Shown here in pieces: positions 6,864 through 11,685 of a stretch of 11,685 nt of DNA. Position 1 is the stretch's first letter; each line of letters begins with the position of its first letter. Both the position numbers and the translations under genes were made by a program. The stretch is taken from the NCBI GenBank assembly GCA_002307175.1, contig DBTS01000003.1:1-11685 (forward strand). The letters run 5' to 3'. The notes below the pieces were generated by a model. That model searched no databases. It had not been told where the DNA came from and was given only the letters and a program-made list of their open reading frames with translations. This DNA is from Rhodocyclaceae bacterium UBA1310. GTDB taxonomy: Bacteria; Pseudomonadota; Gammaproteobacteria; Burkholderiales; Rhodocyclaceae.

Positions 6864-7424
6864 ATGTCTTTTTCCGAACAGATCAGCACCGCGAACAAGT
6901 CCTCGATCGAAGCAGCACTGACTTTGGCCAACACTGCATTTGCAAGCGCTGAAAAGCTGGCCACTTTGAACCTGAATACAGCACGTTCCATTCTTGAGGA
7001 TAGTGTCTCAAACACCAAGGCACTTCTCGCAGCGAAAGACGCACAGGAACTGGTAGCACTGCAGGCTTCGCTGGCCCAGCCCACCGTTGAAAAGCTGGCC
7101 GCGTATGGACGCGGCGTCTATGAAATCAGCGCCGCTGCACAGGAAGATCTGGGCAAGATCCTCGAATCGCAGCTGAGCGAAATCAACAAGAATTTGTCGG
7201 CAGCTCTGGACAAGGCAGCCAAGTCTGCCCCGGCCGGATCTGATGTCGCAGTTGCTGCGGTCAAGTCGGCCATCGCCGCAGCCAATTCTGCCTACGACAG
7301 CATCAACAAGGCGGCCAAGCAGGTTGCAGAAATTGCAGAAGCCAATGTTTCTGCCGCGACATCGGCTACGGTCAAGGCGGTCAGCGCCTCGGCTTCAGCC
7401 AGCAAGGCCAAGAAGGTCGCCTGA
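6864..7424 (+). CDS. phaP: Phasin family protein (PHA granule-associated)
   Basis: Small amphipathic protein that coats polyhydroxyalkanoate granules, controlling their number and size and limiting nonspecific protein binding; it is cytoplasmic. It is 186 aa, as is usual for the proteobacterial Phasin_2 group. It is almost entirely helical and rich in Ala, Ser, Lys and Glu, has no cysteine or tryptophan, and ends in an alanine/serine/lysine-rich tail (SASASASKAKKVA). The N-terminal part, with FSEQISTANKSSIEAALTLA and the central QASLAQPTVEKLAAYGRGVY, matches the conserved phasin core in which QxxxxxPxxEKxxAYxRxxY is recognisable. AGGAG at 6853-6857 lies 6 nt before the ATG. It is a single-gene unit with its own strong promoter and two terminators. 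No other PHA gene is nearby, so its polymer context lies elsewhere in the genome. Confidence 0.93.
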   Translation: MSFSEQISTANKSSIEAALTLANTAFASAEKLATLNLNTARSILEDSVSNTKALLAAKDAQELVALQASLAQPTVEKLAAYGRGVYEISAAAQEDLGKILESQLSEINKNLSAALDKAAKSAPAGSDVAVAAVKSAIAAANSAYDSINKAAKQVAEIAEANVSAATSATVKAVSASASASKAKKVA

Positions 7425-7439
7425 CACTCCTCATCGGGC

Positions 7440-7463
7440 CCCGGCCGCAACCGCCGGGCTTTT
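7440..7463 (+). terminator. First of two tandem terminators after the phasin gene
   Basis: CCCGGC (7440-7445) pairs perfectly with GCCGGG (7453-7458) around a 7-nt loop and is followed by CTTTT (7459-7463). The stem is GC-rich but the T run is short, so alone it is probably leaky. It sits 16 nt after the phasin stop. Confidence 0.55.
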
Positions 7464-7464
7464 C

Positions 7465-7497
7465 AACCCGCAACCGCAATGGCTGCGGGTTTTTTAT
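7465..7497 (+). terminator. Main rho-independent terminator of the phasin gene
   Basis: AACCCGCA (7465-7472) pairs perfectly with TGCGGGTT (7484-7491), with an 11-nt loop in which two further C-G pairs can form. The T run (7490-7495) continues directly from the stem. It separates the phasin unit from the glycosyltransferase operon. Confidence 0.88.
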
Positions 7498-7538
7498 TGC
7501 CCTCTCCCCAAGGGGCTCTCCTTCAACCACACCTGCCC

Positions 7539-7544
7539 TATAAT
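7539..7544 (+). promoter_or_regulatory. Possible -10 for the glycosyltransferase operon
   Basis: TATAAT is a perfect -10 hexamer downstream of the phasin terminators. No recognisable -35 lies 15-19 nt upstream and the extended-10 TG is not in register, so activity may be weak or activator dependent. A start near 7551 would give a leader of about 160 nt to the ATG at 7713. Confidence 0.35.
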
Positions 7545-7584
7545 CTGCCACAATCAGTGACGGCGGTTGCGCACAGAGGTCGAA

Positions 7585-7680
7585 ATGCCTCGCAGTAGTG
7601 GTCAAGGCGGACTGGCTCATGTCATAAATTGCCTGCCCGGATCACACCAGAATCCCGAGAGGGGCTTGGCTCCAAAGTAA
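7585..7680 (+). CDS. Possible 31-codon leader ORF upstream of the GT operon
   Basis: ATG 7585 to TAA 7678-7680 encodes 31 residues beginning MPRSSGQGGLAHVIN. AGAGGT (7575-7580) sits 4 nt before the ATG, a better ribosome site than that of any glycosyltransferase start, and a TATAAT lies about 40 nt upstream. It ends 32 nt before the GT2 ATG. It could be a leader peptide or a small protein, or chance. No homology is recognised and there is no run of a regulatory codon such as His, Trp or Leu. Confidence 0.25.
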   Translation: MPRSSGQGGLAHVINCLPGSHQNPERGLAPK

Positions 7681-7712
7681 GCAGCCAACAAGCGTCATCA
7701 CATGGCCGTACC

Positions 7713-8513
7713 ATGCATACCATCCCAATCATCATTCCGCACTACAGGCACCCTGAACGTCTTGAACGGTGCAGGCAACATCTCCTGGCACAGGAAAACG
7801 TCGCCGTCGATATCTTTGTGCGTGACAATAATGAGGACAACATCCTCTTCACCGCAGCAATCAATGAAGGCCTGAGCCGTTACTGCTACACACCGGGCAT
7901 CGATTACGTTCTGATTCTTAACCAGGACGCATACCTGGACCCGGGAGTACTGAAAACCCTGAGCGATTTCATGGATGCAAACCCGGGCTGTGGTGTTGCC
8001 AGCCCGCTCCATGTCAATGCTGACCGCTGCACAGTCAGTTGGGGGGGCGCCACGCGGGCTTTTCCGTTCGGCGGCCATCGTGCCGATCCGCTGGAAAACT
8101 ATACAGCCCCGTTCAAGACACATTGGGCCAACGGCGCATGTATGCTGATTCGCACCGAAACTGTCCGTGAAGCCGGGCTATTCGACAAGAACATGCGATT
8201 CATCTGCTCCGACGCCGATTTTTCATTTACCGCACGCCTGCGCGGCTGGCACATTCACGTCGTTCCGGGCCCCTTGTGCGAACACCATCTTGATGCTTCG
8301 GGCGAAAGTACCGATGATCGCCTGACTCTGATCAAACTGCAGGACGCACTCTATTTCGGCCAGAAGTGGGTGGATGGCGGGCTATACCGACAGATCGCAT
8401 GGGAGGGCCAGATTCTCGGCGACCTGGAAGTTCAAAAAGAAATGCAGGCCCGCAAACAGGAAATTGCCTTTCTTCAGCAACGCCTTGCCGCACAGACGCA
8501 GGCTCACAATTAA
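7713..8513 (+). CDS. Family 2 glycosyltransferase (rhamnosyltransferase-like)
   Basis: Predicted to transfer a sugar from a nucleotide-sugar donor through a GT-A fold; it lacks membrane segments and is probably cytoplasmic. With ATG 7713 it is 266 aa. The first strand is IPIIIPHYRHPERL (4-17), followed by VRDNNEDN (37-44), corresponding to the VDNxSxD motif of the family. LILNQDAYLDPG (67-78) provides the DxD-equivalent metal site around D72. HWANGACMLIRTETVREAGLFD (137-158) and SDADFSFTARLRGW (166-179) supply the acceptor-side acidic residues, and the H190-H192 region follows. The layout resembles WbbL-type GT2 enzymes. The C-terminus (232-266) is a charged, Gln-rich probable helix. The frame is open to a TTG at 7629, but homology-like sequence begins at 7713; neither start has a good Shine-Dalgarno. 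It is the first gene of the operon, and its stop is 8 nt before the next ATG. Donor and acceptor are unknown. Confidence 0.88.
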   Translation: MHTIPIIIPHYRHPERLERCRQHLLAQENVAVDIFVRDNNEDNILFTAAINEGLSRYCYTPGIDYVLILNQDAYLDPGVLKTLSDFMDANPGCGVASPLHVNADRCTVSWGGATRAFPFGGHRADPLENYTAPFKTHWANGACMLIRTETVREAGLFDKNMRFICSDADFSFTARLRGWHIHVVPGPLCEHHLDASGESTDDRLTLIKLQDALYFGQKWVDGGLYRQIAWEGQILGDLEVQKEMQARKQEIAFLQQRLAAQTQAHN

Positions 8514-8521
8514 GGTCAGCC

Positions 8522-10099
8522 ATGCAGGCAAATCCCATGCTGGGCGTATTGTTCCAACAGGCACTGAATGCACATCGGGCGGGAGATCTGGGCAAGGCAT
8601 GCAAGCTCTATCAGGCCGTTCTGCAAATGGCCCCCAGGCACTTTGACACATTGCATTTCCTCGGCTTGGCCCTGGCAGATACAGGACAGATCCTCCAGGG
8701 AGCCCAATTCATCGAGAAAGCCCTGCGACTCGCCCCCGCCTCGCCCCCGGCACTTTCAAATCTTGCCGGCCTGTACCGGCAGTTGGGGCGAACGGATGAA
8801 GCGCACCAGGCCTATGAACACGCTCTCTCCTATCACCCTGCATTCCCTGAAGCACTGAACGGATTGGGTAACCTTTTCCATCAGACACGCGAGTTCACGA
8901 AAGCACTGGGCTGTTTCGACAAGGCAATCGAAATCCAGCCTGATTTTGCAGAAGCCCACAATAACCGGGGCAACGCGCTGTTTTCGCTGCGTCGGCTGGA
9001 AGAGGCCGTGGCCGCTTTCGGGCAGGCAATCTCACTCCGCCCCAACTATGCCGAAGCGTATAACAATCTCGGGTTTGCGCTTGTGGCGTTGCGGCGCTGT
9101 GAAGAAGCGCTCAATGCCTATGAACATGCCCTGGAACTGGCTCCGAACTATGCCCGCGCCAAACTGAACAAAGGGCTTTGCCATCTTTTGATGGGCAACT
9201 ATGCCCAGGGCTGGCCTTTATACGAATATCGCTGGGCAGATCAACAACGCAAACAGAAACGTGATTTTGCCAAGCCGCTCTGGCTAGGGCAGGAAGCTCT
9301 GGAGGGAAAGTGCATCCTGTTGCATGCCGAGCAGGGGCTGGGAGACTCCATCCAGTTTTGCCGCTATGTTCCCATGCTTGCAAAGCTGGGGGCCAGAGTC
9401 ATCGCCGAAATCCCCGCCTCTCTGCATACACTGTTCAAATCACTGACAGATTCAATCGAATTGAGAGAAGAAGGAGACCCCCTCCCGTCTTTCGACGTGC
9501 ACTGCCCGCTTGCCAGCCTGCCCCTGGCTTTTGCCACAGAAACGCAAAGCATTCCAAAGGCCATCCCTTACCTGGCAGCGCCACCTGAGAAAATCCTGGC
9601 GTGGAAAACCTCGCGCGGTCTGCACGCAGGGCGTCCGCGTATCGGATTGGTCTGGGCGGGCAGCCAGACCGACCCCCATCGTTCCCTTACGCCCGACTTG
9701 CTCCTTTCCCGAATCCCCGCGCCTGCAATGGCTGTCGCGGTGCAAAAGGAACTCGACTCCGACACCACCCTCCGCCTGCGCAGGGACTATCCAGAGTTGG
9801 TACTGTGTGGCGATAGCCTCGGAGACTTTGCTGATACAGCCGCCCTGCTGAAGAATCTGGATCTCCTGATCACCATTGATACGTCGGTTGCGCATCTGGC
9901 TGGCGCTCTGGGCATCCGTGCGTGGGCGCTGCTGCACAGCGGTTCCGACTGGCGCTGGGCCATCAATGGGCAGACCAGCCTCTGGTATCCATCCTTACGA
10001 CTCTTCCGGCAAGTGCAGGCGGGAGACTGGGCGGGGTTGATTGAAAATCAGCTTGGCCCGGCACTTGATACCTTCGTGAATGATTTCCAAAGACAGTAG
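8522..10099 (+). CDS. TPR-repeat protein with C-terminal heptosyltransferase-like glycosyltransferase domain, copy 1
   Basis: Predicted soluble glycosyltransferase of 525 aa. About six tetratricopeptide repeats (8-38, 42-72, 76-106, 110-140, 144-174, 178-208, plus a partial 212-240) form a protein-binding solenoid. A GT-B-like domain related to the ADP-heptose:LPS heptosyltransferase (GT9) fold follows. Its marks are ILLHAEQGLGDSIQFCRY (265-282), GLVWAG (375-380), TIDTSVAHLAGALG (451-464), DWRW (476-479) and LWYPSLRLFRQ (487-497). The organisation recalls O-GlcNAc transferase-like enzymes that select protein acceptors through their TPRs. The start is ATG 8522, with AAGG (8512-8515) 6 nt upstream; an open frame back to 8366 overlaps the GT2 gene and is rejected. 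It is a paralogue of the next gene. The usual NP-N-DR-RS loop after GLVWAG is degenerate here (GSQTDPHRS), and the D/S-P-WYP region is altered, so activity is uncertain. Confidence 0.85.
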   Translation: MQANPMLGVLFQQALNAHRAGDLGKACKLYQAVLQMAPRHFDTLHFLGLALADTGQILQGAQFIEKALRLAPASPPALSNLAGLYRQLGRTDEAHQAYEHALSYHPAFPEALNGLGNLFHQTREFTKALGCFDKAIEIQPDFAEAHNNRGNALFSLRRLEEAVAAFGQAISLRPNYAEAYNNLGFALVALRRCEEALNAYEHALELAPNYARAKLNKGLCHLLMGNYAQGWPLYEYRWADQQRKQKRDFAKPLWLGQEALEGKCILLHAEQGLGDSIQFCRYVPMLAKLGARVIAEIPASLHTLFKSLTDSIELREEGDPLPSFDVHCPLASLPLAFATETQSIPKAIPYLAAPPEKILAWKTSRGLHAGRPRIGLVWAGSQTDPHRSLTPDLLLSRIPAPAMAVAVQKELDSDTTLRLRRDYPELVLCGDSLGDFADTAALLKNLDLLITIDTSVAHLAGALGIRAWALLHSGSDWRWAINGQTSLWYPSLRLFRQVQAGDWAGLIENQLGPALDTFVNDFQRQ

Positions 10100-10102
10100 A
10101 TC

Positions 10103-11560
10103 ATGAACCCAATGGAACAACTCCTTCTGCAGCAGGGAGTCATTGCCTATCAAGCCAACGATCCGAACAAGGCTGAATCGCTATTCAAGGCCGTTTTGCA
10201 GATAGCGCCGGGGAACCTTGATGCGCTGCATTTCCTGGGATTGAGCTGTGCATCGCAAAAAAAACATGCACTGGCAATAAAGTACTTCGATCAGGCAATT
10301 GCAGCTAATCCAGGCATCGCAGCATTTCACACCAATCTTGCCAGCAGCCAGCGAGAGCTGTGTCTTTATGCAGAGGCACTCGCCAGTACGGACAGGGCCT
10401 TGCAACTCGATCCGAACATGGCCGAAGCACTCAATACGCGGGGCAATATCCTGCGTGTGCAGGGACGCCTGGATGAAGCACTTGAAAGCCTGGATCAGGC
10501 TATACGGCTACAACCCGACTTCCACGAAGCCCACGACAACCGTGGCAACGTATTGCGCGACCTGGGCAGGCTGGACGAAGCCATCGAGAGTTACCGCAAG
10601 GCCCGCAGGATCGCCCCGCGTTACGCCAGCGCAGCATGGAACGAAAGTCTCTGCCTGTTGCTCAAGGGCGATTTTGACAATGGCTGGTCACTGTATGAGG
10701 CGGGTTGGGTATTGGGGCTAAGAGCCCCATGGCTGAAGTGCACTGCACCGCTCTGGACAGGCGCAGAGCCACTCGCGGGCAAAGCCATCCTGATCCACGC
10801 GGAGCAGGGGCTGGGAGATACCATCCAGTTCTGCCGCTATACCCGCGTACTCACACAACAGGGCGCACGGGTCATTCTGGAAGTGCAAGCACCATTGGCA
10901 GGATTGCTGCAGGACTTGCTGCCAGACATATCCGTCATCGCTAACGGTAGTCCACGCCTGGCTTTCGATTTCCATATCCCTCTGCTAAGTCTGCCCGGGG
11001 CGTGTAAATCCACCCTGGAAACAATACCGGAGCCATCATTTTCTCTCCCTCAAAAAAGAAAAACATGTCACCCAGATCTTGAAACAGGTCGGGCAAAGCC
11101 CCGGATCGGCCTGGCATGGGCGGGGAACCCACTACTGGAAAATGATCGCAACCGCTCGATTGCGCTAGAGACACTGCGCCCCCTGTTCGACATGGACGCA
11201 GAATTCCACTACCTGCAGCCCGAGATGCGCCAAGCCGACGAAGCCATCACCGGCGAATTTACCTCTCTGGTGGACCATCGTAGCGAACTCAGTGAGTTCA
11301 GGGATACTGCCCGCCTGATCCAGCAGATGGATCTCGTTATCAGTGTGGATACCGCTGTCGCACACCTTGCTGCAAGCCTTGCCATCCCAACGTGGATCCT
11401 GCTCCCGTTCGTCCCGGATTGGCGCTGGTTAATGGGCCGAACAGACAGCCCGTGGTATCCCGCAGCACAACTATTTCGTCAAAACCAGCCGGGCAATTGG
11501 GAAAATCTGTTGCAAGACCAACTCATCCCGGCCCTGCACCAAAGACTCGAAGCCATCTGA
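10103..11560 (+). CDS. TPR-repeat protein with C-terminal heptosyltransferase-like glycosyltransferase domain, copy 2
   Basis: Tandem paralogue of the preceding gene, 485 aa, beginning 3 nt after its stop. About five TPRs (5-36, 40-70, 74-104, 108-138, 142-172, plus a partial 176-200), one fewer than copy 1, precede a GT9/GT-B-like domain. That domain has ILIHAEQGLGDTIQFCRY (229-246), GLAWAGNPLLENDRNRS (336-352), SVDTAVAHLAASLA (414-427) and VPDWRWLMGRTDSPWYP (437-453). The NDR-RS and DWRW-x4-DSPWYP segments are well preserved, so this copy looks the more canonical transferase. The segment at 265-330 is variable and shares little with copy 1. No signal peptide or membrane segment is seen. The last gene of the operon, it is followed within 20 nt by a strong terminator. 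The acceptor is not predictable; flagellin or another surface protein, or a glycan, are possibilities by family analogy only. Confidence 0.87.
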   Translation: MNPMEQLLLQQGVIAYQANDPNKAESLFKAVLQIAPGNLDALHFLGLSCASQKKHALAIKYFDQAIAANPGIAAFHTNLASSQRELCLYAEALASTDRALQLDPNMAEALNTRGNILRVQGRLDEALESLDQAIRLQPDFHEAHDNRGNVLRDLGRLDEAIESYRKARRIAPRYASAAWNESLCLLLKGDFDNGWSLYEAGWVLGLRAPWLKCTAPLWTGAEPLAGKAILIHAEQGLGDTIQFCRYTRVLTQQGARVILEVQAPLAGLLQDLLPDISVIANGSPRLAFDFHIPLLSLPGACKSTLETIPEPSFSLPQKRKTCHPDLETGRAKPRIGLAWAGNPLLENDRNRSIALETLRPLFDMDAEFHYLQPEMRQADEAITGEFTSLVDHRSELSEFRDTARLIQQMDLVISVDTAVAHLAASLAIPTWILLPFVPDWRWLMGRTDSPWYPAAQLFRQNQPGNWENLLQDQLIPALHQRLEAI

Positions 11561-11575
11561 CGAAACCGTATGCAT

Positions 11576-11607
11576 AAAAAAACCCCGACCTTGTGAGTCG
11601 GGGTTTT
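11576..11607. terminator. Bidirectional rho-independent terminator
   Basis: AAAACCCCGAC (11579-11589) pairs perfectly over 11 bp with GTCGGGGTTTT (11597-11607), with a 7-nt loop. The plus strand ends in four T, and the minus strand would end in seven T because of the A run at 11576-11582. It therefore ends the glycosyltransferase operon and is even better placed for a convergent minus-strand gene to its right. Confidence 0.92.
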
Positions 11608-11685
11608 CGGCAATGCCTGATTTGGCAGACATTACCATTCCCTGAAATACCTTGCGGGCTTCAGAATTCCTTGACGATCCCGAAA
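11608..11685 (-). other. Right edge: possible 3' end of a convergent gene
   Basis: The last 78 bases hold no plus-strand gene. On the minus strand two frames entering from the right edge end here: one stops at 11632-11634 (ending KPARYFREW) and one at 11661-11663 (ending FGIVKEF). Either could be the end of a convergent gene using the bidirectional terminator. Too little sequence is present to choose. Confidence 0.25.

Noticed and set aside
8366..8521. Upstream start for the first TPR protein overlapping the GT2 gene
   Set aside because: The added residues are the GT2 gene read in another frame; ATG 8522 has a Shine-Dalgarno at 8512-8515 and begins the TPR array.

Overview
The window reads as chromosomal DNA of a Gram-negative, LPS-making, polyhydroxyalkanoate (PHA)-storing proteobacterium, most likely a betaproteobacterium. 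The evidence is the run kdsD-kdsC-lptC-lptA next to a KefB/KefC-type antiporter, a betaproteobacterial-style phasin, moderate-to-high GC by eye, and E. coli-like promoters. The genus cannot be fixed from the sequence.

Layout. (1) Positions 1-343: no confident gene. A 66-codon open frame enters from the left edge and stops at 202. (2) 344-1678 (+): a membrane-anchored class III adenylate cyclase with six predicted membrane segments and a complete catalytic residue set. (3) 1693-3666 (-): a CPA2-family cation:proton antiporter with a membrane exchanger domain plus TrkA-N and TrkA-C (RCK) domains. It converges on the cyclase with a 14-bp gap. (4) 3667-3756: a compact divergent promoter region in which the best -10 elements of the two strands overlap, plus a 7-bp inverted repeat in the antiporter leader. 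(5) 3757-6448 (+): the kdsD-kdsC-lptC-lptA operon, with gaps or overlaps of 1, -4 and 19 nt. KdsD and KdsC act in Kdo synthesis for the LPS inner core. LptC and LptA carry LPS across the periplasm. lptB and rpoN, which usually follow, are absent here. (6) 6449-6863: a 415-bp gene-free gap ending in a consensus sigma-70 promoter (TTGACA-16-TATAAT) with a TGC-N3-GCA dyad at the predicted start site. (7) 6864-7424 (+): a phasin gene followed by two tandem terminators. (8) 7425-7712: a leader region with an isolated TATAAT and a possible 31-codon ORF with a good Shine-Dalgarno sequence. (9) 7713-11560 (+): a tight three-gene unit made of a GT2 glycosyltransferase and two tandem paralogues, each joining N-terminal TPR repeats to a C-terminal heptosyltransferase-like (GT9/GT-B-type) domain. 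(10) 11576-11607: a strong bidirectional terminator closes the unit. The remaining bases may be the 3' end of a convergent minus-strand gene.

How the parts relate. Two modules serve the cell surface: the Kdo/Lpt operon makes and exports LPS, and the GT2/TPR-GT operon looks like a protein- or glycan-glycosylation cassette of unknown substrate. The phasin is an independent unit for PHA granules. The cyclase and antiporter are unrelated single-gene units. The least explained part is the GT2-TPR/GT-TPR/GT cassette. No phage, IS element, CRISPR array, tRNA or rRNA was seen.
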